The position numbers were made by a program, and so were the translations under genes. A DNA stretch of 64,000 nt. Origin: Pseudoalteromonas phenolica (GTDB lineage: Bacteria > Pseudomonadota > Gammaproteobacteria > Enterobacterales > Alteromonadaceae). Of the stretch, positions 52,959 through 61,830 are shown one piece after another (within the stretch, counting starts at the first letter, position 1; each line of letters starts with the position of its first letter). The notes under the pieces were generated by a model that saw only the letters and a list, made by a program, of their open reading frames with translations, had not been told where the DNA came from and made no database searches. The stretch is taken from NCBI RefSeq assembly GCF_005876835.1, contig NZ_PPSW01000007.1:1-64000 (forward strand), given 5' to 3'.

Positions 52959-52998
52959 AAAGGTGATTGATATTTATGTTATTAATCACCTTTTTTAT
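52959..52998 (+). terminator. terminator of the GH19 chitinase gene
   Basis: Ten-bp stem AAAGGTGATT/AATCACCTTT with a 15-base loop, followed by further T. A second, imperfect hairpin (GCCCGTA ... TACGGGC) lies at 52909-52936, nearer the stop codon. Confidence 0.75.
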
Positions 52999-53160
52999 TG
53001 CCTTGTTTTCACCACATTAAAAAAATCGACTGCGTAACCACCATCCAATGTAAAATTAAGGTTAAAAATTTCTTAACATTTATTTTACACAACAATCAAT
53101 ATGCGCTACTTTTATTCTCGGTTCCCAAAACCATAAACAAGTAATTGTAAGGATATGATA

Positions 53161-54984
53161 ATGAAAGCACGCCACATCTTGCCGCTGTTAAGTGCGGTTT
53201 CACTGTCTGTAGCAGCTCAAGCGCCACTGACAGAAACACAAATGATGAAATACACATCTCAAGCGCAAAAAACCACAATAGGTAAAGCTGCACAGCTTAA
53301 CCTGCCGCTTAACAGTCAATTTGCAACTGCAAATACCGTGAACCAAACGGTCATTACGCAAACGGTTTCACACCCAAATGCCAGTTACATCAAGCTGCAC
53401 TTTAAAAATATCAACTTACAGAATGGCGGCAAACTTGTCGTGCGCTCTGAGGATGGTAGCGAGCGTTATGAATACACTGAGTTCAACATGAGCACAGCAA
53501 CAAAAGCACAGGGCGATGATGGCGTTTCATCGTTTTATGCTATGTCAGTCTCAGCAGACAAAGTAATTGTTGAATACACGCCCGGTCAAATTAATCATAC
53601 CTTTGCTGCACAAAGCCAAATCTCACTGGCAGATGCTGAAATCGATAGTTACTTCCATGGCACAGAAAATGACTTCACTCCGTCTATTGAAACCGATGTA
53701 GGTATTGCCTCTACTTGTGGTGCGATGGAACGCCGAGACGTGCAGTGTTGGGCTAATTCAAACCCAACAGAGTTTGAACGCTCTCGACCGGTTGCCCGAT
53801 TACTTATGAACGGCAGTGGCTTATGTACTGGCTGGCGAGTTGGCAGTGATAACCGCATGTTCACCAATAACCATTGTGTGGAATCTGCATCTGAACTGGC
53901 AAATACCGAAGTCTGGTTTAACTACCAACGCACAAGTTGTGACGGAAATACGCTAGAAAGTGTTGTAAAAGTCACAGGTAAAGATCTATTAAAAACCGAT
54001 TACACCCTCGACTATACGTTATTTACCATTAATGATTTCGCAAAAGCGGCACCATTTGGTTATTTTGGTCTAGATGTACGTGATGCAACACAAGGTGAGC
54101 GCATTTACATTCCTCAGCATGGCTCTGGTAATCCAAAAGAGCTGTCGATTGAATCTGACAGAGACAGCAATGGTCTTTGCTCTGTAAACAACGCAAACGC
54201 CAATGGCCGTGGCACAGGTACTGACTTAGGCTACTACTGCGATACGATTGGCGGCTCATCTGGCTCTCCTGTACTTGCTGCAGCAACCAACAATGTTATC
54301 GCACTTCACCATTTAGGTGGATGTACTAACAAGGGCGCAAAGATCAGTTTAATTTGGCCTCAGGTTTCGAGTCATTTCAATGGTCAAGTACCTTCTGGTG
54401 ATAATGGCACGGTTGATCCGCAACCTATTGCAGACTTCGATATTAACTGTAATCTACTGAGCTGTAGTTTTGATGGCAGCCGCTCGACTTCGCCAAATGG
54501 TGCAATTACGCAATACGAGTGGCAATACGGTGATGGCTCTGCCAACGGTTTTGGCACGAGTGTAAGCCACACTTACGCTGTAGCGGGTCAATTCTCTGCA
54601 ACGCTCACCATCACTGATGAAACTGGCGCAACAGCAAGCAAAACTTACACACTCGCTGTTGACGATGGTACAGACCCTAAGCTACTCAAAGATGGCGTAG
54701 CTAAGACTGGCTTAAGTGGCGCTAGAAACAATGAACAATTCTTCTATTTTGATGTACCTGCTGGTATGTCTGGTGCCACCATTGTGATAACAGGCGGTAC
54801 AGGTGACGTTGATTTATATGTTCGTAAGGGCAGCGAACCAACTCGAACAACTTATGATTGCCGACCTTATCGCTGGGGTAATGAAGAGACTTGTACTGTG
54901 AGTTCAGGTGCAGGTAGATACCACGTTATGCTTAGAGGCTATAGCGCTTATAGTGGCGTAAGCTTAACGGCGATAGCTAACTAA
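53161..54984 (+). CDS. secreted trypsin-like serine protease with PKD and PPC domains
   Basis: The start is set at ATG 53161 with TAAGGA seven bases upstream; the ATG at 53155 is too close to it. The 607-residue protein has a signal peptide, an N-terminal propeptide (about 20-175), an S1 domain resembling lysyl endopeptidases (His in TNNHC about 237, Asp in TDYTLDYTLF, Ser in GGSSGSPV about 365, several cysteines), a PKD domain (about 420-500) and a C-terminal PPC domain (about 510-607). The PPC tail ends VMLRGYSAYSGVSL, very close to the two PPC domains of the subtilase at 57435. Probably exported by type II secretion to degrade protein. Confidence 0.9.
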   Translation: MKARHILPLLSAVSLSVAAQAPLTETQMMKYTSQAQKTTIGKAAQLNLPLNSQFATANTVNQTVITQTVSHPNASYIKLHFKNINLQNGGKLVVRSEDGSERYEYTEFNMSTATKAQGDDGVSSFYAMSVSADKVIVEYTPGQINHTFAAQSQISLADAEIDSYFHGTENDFTPSIETDVGIASTCGAMERRDVQCWANSNPTEFERSRPVARLLMNGSGLCTGWRVGSDNRMFTNNHCVESASELANTEVWFNYQRTSCDGNTLESVVKVTGKDLLKTDYTLDYTLFTINDFAKAAPFGYFGLDVRDATQGERIYIPQHGSGNPKELSIESDRDSNGLCSVNNANANGRGTGTDLGYYCDTIGGSSGSPVLAAATNNVIALHHLGGCTNKGAKISLIWPQVSSHFNGQVPSGDNGTVDPQPIADFDINCNLLSCSFDGSRSTSPNGAITQYEWQYGDGSANGFGTSVSHTYAVAGQFSATLTITDETGATASKTYTLAVDDGTDPKLLKDGVAKTGLSGARNNEQFFYFDVPAGMSGATIVITGGTGDVDLYVRKGSEPTRTTYDCRPYRWGNEETCTVSSGAGRYHVMLRGYSAYSGVSLTAIAN

Positions 54985-55007
54985 TTTTATTATTAACAAC
55001 TGCTAGT

Positions 55008-55042
55008 AAAGGCGACCATGAGGATACATGATCGCCTTTTTT
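55008..55042. terminator. bidirectional terminator
   Basis: AAAGGCGA/TCGCCTTT outer stem with inner CATG/CATG pairing, followed by six T, between the convergent protease and channel genes. Confidence 0.75.
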
Positions 55043-55054
55043 GCAATTAGAGCT

Positions 55055-57157
55055 TTAGTAATAGGTCAGTATAGTGATAACAAAAATTGAGATTGTCATA
55101 ACAGGCCAGAACCAAATATTGGCTAGACGTTTGTATATTCGTCCATCTCCGGTCTCTTCTTTCGCCTTGTAATATTGATGTGCTATCAACATGAACAATG
55201 AAGATACTAAATAAAGTAAGAAGTAAAAGATTTCAAAATAGACGACCTCATCAATTTGTAAGTGCTCTCGGATACTGTAATGGGCAAGTAAAATCGTGAA
55301 AACAACTGCGGTTATATTGTTACGCAAGTCACCATAAGGTGTGTATTTCATACTCACAACACACGCATATAACAGGCATACCATGACCATCACAGGCAAA
55401 AGCGTTGTCACAAATGGGCCGATAAATTCACGTTCAATATTAATATTATAGTTAAGCTCAGGCGCGACATTTTGGTTATAAAAGGTATCAAGACCAAAAT
55501 TAGTGTTGTAACTCTCAAATCGATACTTGAAGTAACTGCTTTTTAACTGCCACTCATCAAGCACTATATCGGGAGATACAGCTGGATTATCCATCTTTGA
55601 CAGCTTTTCATACGACTCAAGATCTGGCACTAAAATGACATTGCCGCCCATATCTGCTTCATTAAAACTCAGCTCTATGCTCTTATGATCAAACGGGTAT
55701 TTGCTGTAATCAAACTGCTGCCTTGTTTCTATCGAAAAACGCCAACCAACTAAAACACCCCCATCTTTTAAATCTTGTCGGTAAGCCTCTTCAACTTTGC
55801 TGCTAACGGTATGATTAAAAGCCAACTTAGGCTCAATAAAGGCTTTCTGAGAAGCGGTTAGCTTTTGCCAAGCATGGCCTGTCAAGTGCACGTTATTGGC
55901 ATTTACAAACTCAAGTGACTCAACATACAAACCCGTTGCTACATACTCAGGCTGCGCAACATGCATTGTTTCCATCCTGTCACTGTAGCTCGTTGAAAAC
56001 GCCTCTCTTTGTGCTTGTGTTGTGATCACGACATTGTCAGCGCGTTCAAGGGTTTTAAAACTCCTAGCAAACTCAAGTACAAGCGATGTACTTAGTATCA
56101 GTGTCACTGACAGCAGCACATTGTTTTGTGTCCAAGTCAGTTTTCTTTGCTTCGTCATCAATAAAATAAGAAAGATAAATGAAGCTGCGCCCCAAGCAAT
56201 AATATCAATATTATTTTGACGGCGTTCGTCTCTGTCCATGTAAAACATGTCAGAGGACATCCGAGTTATCAATGTCCAATTTGTGTGTGGAACTTTAGTA
56301 CAAGCGGCATAATGCTCGCTATTATCAAGGGTTTCACCATTAAAAAACAGGTACTCTAAATCGCTTTCAAAGCACCTTGATATTTTAGAGAGATAAGCAA
56401 ACTCAGTTTCTGACACTAAGTCTTGTAAGTTTTCCATTTCTCTGACGTGGCTAAATACAGGATGAGAGATTAGGTTTTGTTGCTTAGAAAATAAAATACC
56501 ATAACCACCTAAACCCAAATCAAGCTCTTTGAGTGAAGCAGTTAAATGATCCAACGATATATCAGAGGGCACCACTCCCACTGGCATTTTCCCTTCTCGT
56601 TTGGCATTTTTATATTGATAAAAAGGCACTGAATAAGTCGTCATCAACACATTGTTTTGCGGCTCATAATAAGGTTCAGTCCAGATAGGCCCCTCTTTTA
56701 ACGGCCTGTGATACCAGCTAAATTCTTTATAAGGTTTGTCATAATCAACCAAGTTATATTTACGCTCGACCCCCGTTAACCTTTCATAATAAGGGCTAAA
56801 ATAGCGGATATTTGGCTGGTATTGATAAGGATGAAAGGTCACATTTAAAGAATAAATATCTTCGTTGACGGCAAACTCGTCTTCTAACAGCTTTAACACA
56901 AATGTTTTATCTGGCGTTGCCGTCACTTCACGGGCAAATCTATCAACACTTGTCATGATTTTTTCTAGTTCACTACCCACTTCTGCCGCGGCATTTAAAG
57001 TCTGGGTTTTGACTTGCTGACGAACGGCTTCACTAAAAGACCGTGTCTGCTGGATTTGATAAAAGCTATTTAAGATAAAACCACAAACAGAAATAATTAA
57101 AAATAAAGTCAAAAGTGGTTTCGTTAATTGGTTATCCCAGGGATCTTTTACACGCAC
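55055..57157 (-). CDS. dCache sensor fused to a pentameric ligand-gated ion channel-like domain
   Basis: The 700-residue protein starts with GTG (GGA about nine bases upstream). Order: TM1 (about 14-33); a dCache periplasmic domain (about 40-305, with FSWYHRPLKEGPIWTEPYY); two helices (about 318-335 and 346-362); a beta-sandwich domain (about 375-578) with FDYSKYPFDHKSIELSF (YPFD at 487-490) and LDEWQLKSSYFKYRF; then four C-terminal helices M1-M4 (about 579-602, 612-630, 636-662, 679-699). The last 330 residues closely follow the prokaryotic Cys-loop receptor layout, e.g. the GLIC-like pattern YPFD, PELNYNINIEREF before M1 and ITAVVFTILLAHYS in M2. No disulphide Cys-loop, as in bacterial members. 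Likely a cation- or anion-conducting sensor. Confidence 0.8.
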   Translation of the reverse strand: MRVKDPWDNQLTKPLLTLFLIISVCGFILNSFYQIQQTRSFSEAVRQQVKTQTLNAAAEVGSELEKIMTSVDRFAREVTATPDKTFVLKLLEDEFAVNEDIYSLNVTFHPYQYQPNIRYFSPYYERLTGVERKYNLVDYDKPYKEFSWYHRPLKEGPIWTEPYYEPQNNVLMTTYSVPFYQYKNAKREGKMPVGVVPSDISLDHLTASLKELDLGLGGYGILFSKQQNLISHPVFSHVREMENLQDLVSETEFAYLSKISRCFESDLEYLFFNGETLDNSEHYAACTKVPHTNWTLITRMSSDMFYMDRDERRQNNIDIIAWGAASFIFLILLMTKQRKLTWTQNNVLLSVTLILSTSLVLEFARSFKTLERADNVVITTQAQREAFSTSYSDRMETMHVAQPEYVATGLYVESLEFVNANNVHLTGHAWQKLTASQKAFIEPKLAFNHTVSSKVEEAYRQDLKDGGVLVGWRFSIETRQQFDYSKYPFDHKSIELSFNEADMGGNVILVPDLESYEKLSKMDNPAVSPDIVLDEWQLKSSYFKYRFESYNTNFGLDTFYNQNVAPELNYNINIEREFIGPFVTTLLPVMVMVCLLYACVVSMKYTPYGDLRNNITAVVFTILLAHYSIREHLQIDEVVYFEIFYFLLYLVSSLFMLIAHQYYKAKEETGDGRIYKRLANIWFWPVMTISIFVITILTYY

Positions 57158-57360
57158 GCTGTTTTTCCAACCTGTGTTTAAATTTTCAAAAATATTAATT
57201 CACTAAACTTCAGGCGATATTGCCCTATCAAAACAAGTTTAATATGGAATTAAGGTAGAAATATGAAGCCGAAACAATACATATTGTTAACATTTTAACT
57301 AAAACAGAGAAATAATTTGAGTTTTGCGCAGACTTTTATATGAAAGGGTTATCAAAAATA

Positions 57361-57395
57361 AAAAGCGCCTAAAGCAAACTGCTTTAGGCGCTTTT
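57361..57395 (-). terminator. strong terminator of the subtilase gene
   Basis: Fifteen-bp perfect stem AAAAGCGCCTAAAGC/GCTTTAGGCGCTTTT with a five-base loop; the minus-strand reading lies 40-74 bp after the subtilase stop. Confidence 0.88.
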
Positions 57396-57434
57396 ACTTA
57401 ACGACTTAATTAGTTGGGTTTAAAACGTTTAAAT

Positions 57435-59297
57435 TTAGTAGCTAGCTTGAAGCGTCAAACCACTATACGCACTGTAACCACGAAGCATGATGTAATAAGT
57501 TCCGCCCGTGCCAGAGCTCAAGCTACAGCTTTCAGTGTTACCGTTACGGTAAGGGCGACAGTCATATGTACCCGTTGTTGGTGCTGCCCCTTTACGAACA
57601 TAAAGATCTGCATCACCAGAACCACCTGATGTATTTACGCTTAGTGTAACACCAGCAGGCACATCAATCGTGTAAACTACTTCAGAGTTACGTGATCCAG
57701 AAAGACCTGTTGCTGGTACACCATTATCAAGGCAGTTCGCGCCACAGCCACCACCTGATGAAGTTTGTGCTACCAGCGATACACCAGAATACGCACTATA
57801 ACCACGAACCATTACATGCCACGTACCAGCTGCTGGGTTATTAAAAGTACAGGTTTCTTCATTACCGTTTTTGTATGGACGACAGCTGTATGATGATTGT
57901 GTAGGCTTAGTACCTTGTTGAACATAAAGGTCTGCATCACCCGAACCACCAGACATATTGAATGTCACTGCTGAAGTATTAGCAGCTACCTCAAATGTAT
58001 AGAAGTTTTCTGTGCCCGTAGCACCTGAAATACTTACTGCAACACCGTCTTCTAATACTGGGTCTGGGTCAACAGGGTCAACCGGACCGCCATCGCCAGC
58101 TAGGCTGTAAAGAAGTTCATTTGGTGAACCTGATTTAGCATCACTCACTTTATTTTTCGAACTACGACTACTTAAAAGTGAATCAATTTGAGCAGGTGAA
58201 CGCGTACTATCTTCATCTAGATATAGTGCTGCAACACCAGCTACGTGAGGTGCAGCCATTGATGTACCACTAATCGTATTAGTTGAAGTATTAGAGTTGT
58301 ACCAAGCTGATTTGATGCTTGAACCCGGTGCGTAAATATCTAAACAGCTACCATAGTTAGAGAAGCTTGAACGACTGTCACTGCTCGTTGTTGAACCAAC
58401 TGTAATTGCATCTGCAGCTCGTGCTGGTGAATAGTTACATGCATTTGAGTTGTCATTACCAGCTGCAACAACAAAGGTTACGCCAGCTGCTACCGCAGAA
58501 TTAACTGCATCATCAAGTGCTTGCGAAACACCACCACCTAGACTCATGTTTGCAACAGACGGGCCAGAAGCATTGTTTTTAACCCAATCAACACCTGCAA
58601 TAACGCCTGAGTTAGTACCTGAACCTGTACACCCTAGTACTTTAATACCAACGATATTCACATTCTTTGCAACACCGTACTGGCTACCGCCAATTGTACC
58701 CGCTACGTGAGTACCATGACCGTTACAGTCTGTTGCATCTGCATCGTTATCAACGAAGTCGTAACCATGTGATGCTCGACCACCAAATTCATTGTGAGAA
58801 ATAAGCACACCAGTATCGATAACATAAGCCGTTACACCCGCACCGTCATAGTCATAATGATAGTTTGAATTAAGCGGCAGTGAGCGTTGGTCAACACGGT
58901 CTAAACCCCAAATTGCATTTCCTTGATCAACATTGGTTGCAGCTAAAGGAGACACACTCACAATCTGATCTTGCTCAATATAGTCAACATCAGGGTTATT
59001 CAGTAAGTCTTGAACTTGGTTTGCAGATGCATTCACAACCACACCGTTTAAAGAACCAGCAAACTTGCGTGATACATCTACGTTATAGCTATTTACGAGT
59101 TTTTGGCTGGCCTGCTCAGCATAACTTGCTACTGCATCAGCGCTTTGAATATTTAAAACCGAAGGGGTTTTAAATACTACAATGTATTGATTTGGAATGG
59201 CTTTGCTTGCAGAAACTTGTTTTAGTTCTGCTTGAGCTAAAGCTTGACCAGATACAATTGCACCGATAGCAAATGCTAGAGTCGATAATTTACGCAT
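57435..59297 (-). CDS. secreted subtilisin-like (S8) protease with two PPC domains
   Basis: The 620-residue protein has a Sec signal peptide (about 1-21), an I9-type inhibitory propeptide (about 35-115) and an S8 catalytic domain with YVIDTGV (Asp about 161), GHGTHVAGTIGG (His about 197) and GTSMAAPHVAG (Ser about 345). It resembles the aqualysin/proteinase K branch. Two PPC domains follow (about 420-510 and 525-620), each with a GGSGDADLYV and a RGYSAYSG segment. PPC domains are often removed during maturation and can bind collagen or other substrates. No start ambiguity (AAAGGAATC before ATG). Confidence 0.93.
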   Translation of the reverse strand: MRKLSTLAFAIGAIVSGQALAQAELKQVSASKAIPNQYIVVFKTPSVLNIQSADAVASYAEQASQKLVNSYNVDVSRKFAGSLNGVVVNASANQVQDLLNNPDVDYIEQDQIVSVSPLAATNVDQGNAIWGLDRVDQRSLPLNSNYHYDYDGAGVTAYVIDTGVLISHNEFGGRASHGYDFVDNDADATDCNGHGTHVAGTIGGSQYGVAKNVNIVGIKVLGCTGSGTNSGVIAGVDWVKNNASGPSVANMSLGGGVSQALDDAVNSAVAAGVTFVVAAGNDNSNACNYSPARAADAITVGSTTSSDSRSSFSNYGSCLDIYAPGSSIKSAWYNSNTSTNTISGTSMAAPHVAGVAALYLDEDSTRSPAQIDSLLSSRSSKNKVSDAKSGSPNELLYSLAGDGGPVDPVDPDPVLEDGVAVSISGATGTENFYTFEVAANTSAVTFNMSGGSGDADLYVQQGTKPTQSSYSCRPYKNGNEETCTFNNPAAGTWHVMVRGYSAYSGVSLVAQTSSGGGCGANCLDNGVPATGLSGSRNSEVVYTIDVPAGVTLSVNTSGGSGDADLYVRKGAAPTTGTYDCRPYRNGNTESCSLSSGTGGTYYIMLRGYSAYSGLTLQASY

Positions 59298-59500
59298 AAT
59301 GATTCCTTTTACTTTGTTGTTTGATTAAAAATCACTCAAACCATAGCGCAAGGAATCTTAAAGATCACATTTTATTTACATAAATTTAAACTTTCTCATC
59401 TTTAAATTCGTACCCATAACTTTACATTTAGCAATTTTATTCATTAGATTCAATTGTTTAATTTAATAAATTTGACACAATCAACATTGTTAAATTTTAG

Positions 59501-60601
59501 TTACATACTTGGTAAAAGTGGCTTCCACCAATAAGTTTGTACAAATTGCTTATCTGAATTGAAAATTTCTCCGGTTATTGGTGTTCTAATCACTGCATTA
59601 TGCTCATCCGCCGCTTTTGACACTCGCTCCAATGGTTCGAACCAAGCATGAAATGCTAAATCAAACGTGCCATTGTGCACCGGCACCATCACTTTACCTT
59701 GTAAATCAAGGTGTGCTTGTAAGCTTTGCTCTGGTGTCATATGGATATCGGCCCAGTCTTTATCATAAGCGCCCGTTTCAATAAAGGTTAAATCAAACGG
59801 ACCGTACTTCTCTCCAATTTTCTTAAAGCCATCAAAGTAGCCGGAGTCACCACTGAAATAAATACTTTCTTTAGCACCTTTGATCACCCAAGACCCCCAC
59901 AGGCTTTTATTTCCATCCGATAAAGCGCGGCCAGAGAAATGCTTAGTTGGAGTAAAAGCGACCAGTGCACTATCTGTTTGTAGTTCTTGCCACCAATCAA
60001 ATGACAACACTTTTGACGGCTCTACGCCCCAGCGCGATAAATCAGCTTCAACCCCTAATGGCACCAAAAACAGCATGGTTTTATCGGCCAGCTTCTTAAC
60101 ACTGGCTTTATCTAAATGGTCGTAATGGTTATGAGAGATAAGCACTTTATCTATCTCTGGTAGATCATCAATGCTGATAGGCGTTTGCTGAAAACGTTTA
60201 GGACCCAAGAAACTAAATGGTGACGCACGCTCTGAAAATACAGGGTCAAGCAGCCAAAATTCACCATACACTTTAAGCAAAATTGACGAATGACCAAGCT
60301 TAACCATATGGATTTGATCATTCGAAAGTGCCTGTAACTGTTCTGTACTCAAGGCTTTCAAAGGCAGTGGCTGGTCTGGCACTGCATGTTTTTTCTCTTC
60401 AGTGATATAGCGACCGATTAGCCCTAGCATTTTGCCAAAACCATTCGCTTCCATAATGTCGTCGTTATGAAACTTACCATTATGATAATGGCTCGACCCT
60501 TGCGACAAAGTTGAATCTTGTGTTGCTAATTGATTATTCACTGAACATGCTCCCACTGTTAAAGCAATAAAACCTACACCTAACCATTTACTGATTTTCA
60601 T
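59501..60601 (-). CDS. metallo-beta-lactamase-fold lipoprotein (UlaG/NAPE-PLD-like)
   Basis: The 366-residue protein has a lipoprotein signal ending VGAC (Cys 19) and an MBL domain: LGHSSILLKV, ISHNHYDHLDKASVKKL (HxHxDH metal site), SGDSGYFDGF and PVHNGTFDLAFHAWFEP. This is the layout of the UlaG/NAPE-PLD branch; substrates range from lactones to phosphodiesters. It is divergent from the TetR gene 121 bp away, with a palindrome between them, so it is probably repressed by TetR. Anchored to a membrane as a lipoprotein. Confidence 0.87.
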   Translation of the reverse strand: MKISKWLGVGFIALTVGACSVNNQLATQDSTLSQGSSHYHNGKFHNDDIMEANGFGKMLGLIGRYITEEKKHAVPDQPLPLKALSTEQLQALSNDQIHMVKLGHSSILLKVYGEFWLLDPVFSERASPFSFLGPKRFQQTPISIDDLPEIDKVLISHNHYDHLDKASVKKLADKTMLFLVPLGVEADLSRWGVEPSKVLSFDWWQELQTDSALVAFTPTKHFSGRALSDGNKSLWGSWVIKGAKESIYFSGDSGYFDGFKKIGEKYGPFDLTFIETGAYDKDWADIHMTPEQSLQAHLDLQGKVMVPVHNGTFDLAFHAWFEPLERVSKAADEHNAVIRTPITGEIFNSDKQFVQTYWWKPLLPSM

Positions 60602-60619
60602 AATGCACCAAACTAAAGT

Positions 60620-60638
60620 AAACTATACGGTGTAGTTT
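60620..60638. promoter_or_regulatory. probable TetR operator
   Basis: AAACTA-N7-TAGTTT palindrome between the divergent MBL and TetR genes; a further AGTAAACTA half-site recurs about 40 bp away (60658-60666). Confidence 0.6.
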
Positions 60639-60722
60639 TTCACTAAAAATATAAAAAGTAAACTACTGAGTGCAACTTTTTTAATTTGTATTTAGAATAA
60701 GGCAATTATCGAGAGGAAAATT

Positions 60723-61319
60723 ATGAAGTTATCTGACCAAAAAAAATTGCACATTTTAGCTGCCGCAGAGCAATTGTTTTACGAGCAAGGCGTCGATGCC
60801 ACCAGCATGGATGACATAGCCAAACTTGCCAAAGTATCAAAACGCACAGTTTATAATCATTTCGATACTAAAGATCAGCTGTTTCACGCCATTTTATTCA
60901 AAATGAAAGACGAATTAATGGCGACCGAAGCTGTGGTATTTGACCAAAGCAAACCCTTACATGCGCAATTGCAAGCAATTGCAGAGCAAGAAGTACAGCT
61001 ACTGACTTCAGACAATTTTTTACGCATAGCAAAAATTGCCTTTATGCAGATGCTAAAAGATCCAGAATTAGTCTCACAACTTGGTAGCAACAAAGTGGGC
61101 TGCATGACTTTTATTGAGACCTTCTTGAAAGATGCCGTCGATACTAACGCATTAGACATAGATGACGTTGAATTTGCTGCAAAACAGTTTCTTTTTCAGC
61201 TTAAGTCGTTTATTTTTTATCCTTACTTATATGGGTTCGAAAAGCCAACGCCTGAACAGCAAAAACATATTATTGAGCAAACAATTACTATGTTTTTAGC
61301 ACGATATACAAAAGACTAA
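60723..61319 (+). CDS. TetR-family transcriptional regulator
   Basis: The 198-residue protein has an N-terminal TetR helix-turn-helix, with ILAAAEQLFYEQGVDATSMDDIAKLAKVSKRTVYNHF (in two pieces: ILAAAEQLFYEQGVDATS and VSKRTVYNHFDTKDQLFHAIL), and a C-terminal ligand domain of the TetR_C_7/AefR-like type with LRIAKIAFMQMLKDPEL. GAGAGGAAA precedes ATG. It most likely controls the divergent lipoprotein and itself through the AAACTA palindrome. The GNAT gene begins nine bases after the stop, so it may share the transcript. Confidence 0.9.
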   Translation: MKLSDQKKLHILAAAEQLFYEQGVDATSMDDIAKLAKVSKRTVYNHFDTKDQLFHAILFKMKDELMATEAVVFDQSKPLHAQLQAIAEQEVQLLTSDNFLRIAKIAFMQMLKDPELVSQLGSNKVGCMTFIETFLKDAVDTNALDIDDVEFAAKQFLFQLKSFIFYPYLYGFEKPTPEQQKHIIEQTITMFLARYTKD

Positions 61320-61327
61320 AGGCCAAT

Positions 61328-61816
61328 ATGATAAGAGCAATAACACGCGCAGATTTTTCAGCATTTTGGCCGACTTTTAAGAGTATTATTCAAGCACAAG
61401 AAACCTATGCCTTTGACTCAGATATGAACGAGTCGAGCGCATATTCACTATGGTGTGAAACGCCGCTAAAGTCTTTCGTTTACGAAGAGCAAGGACAAGT
61501 ACTAGCGAGTTATTATTTAAAAGCCAATGCCATGGGGCCAAGCTGACACATTTGTAACTGCGGTTATATGGTCTCGCCTCTCGCAGCGGGAAAAGGCATT
61601 GCCAGAGAACTTTGTGAGCATTCTCAAAACACCGCCAGAGCACAGTGTTTTAAGGCCATGCAATTTAATTCGGTGGTCTCGAGTAATACCGTTGCCGTAT
61701 CGCTTTGGCAAAAGCTCGGCTATGAAATTATTGGCACAATACCAAAAGCCTATAATCATCCGAAGTTAGGTTATGTTGATAGCCTCATTATGTATAAATG
61801 GCTCAGTGATGAATAA
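61328..61816 (+). pseudogene. GNAT acetyltransferase interrupted by an in-frame TGA
   Basis: One frame, 163 codons, is broken by a single TGA at about codon 73 (61544-61546). Before it: MIRAITRADFSAFWPTFKSI, then SSAYSLWCETPLKSFVYEEQG. After it: HICNCGYMVSPLAAGKGIA, RELCEHSQNTARAQC and MQFNSVVSSNTVAVSLWQKLGYEIIG, a typical GNAT C-terminus with the acetyl-CoA loop altered to AAGKGIA. The stop sits in the loop before HICNCGYMV, where related enzymes usually have a small or acidic residue. Both flanks are well preserved, so the event is recent or an assembly error. Confidence 0.78.
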
Positions 61817-61830
61817 TCCGTAAAACACCT

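Noticed and set aside
61544-61546. TGA in the GNAT gene as a selenocysteine codon
   Set aside because: The aligned position in related enzymes is not cysteine, no SECIS-like hairpin was seen directly after it, and no selenocysteine genes are in the window.
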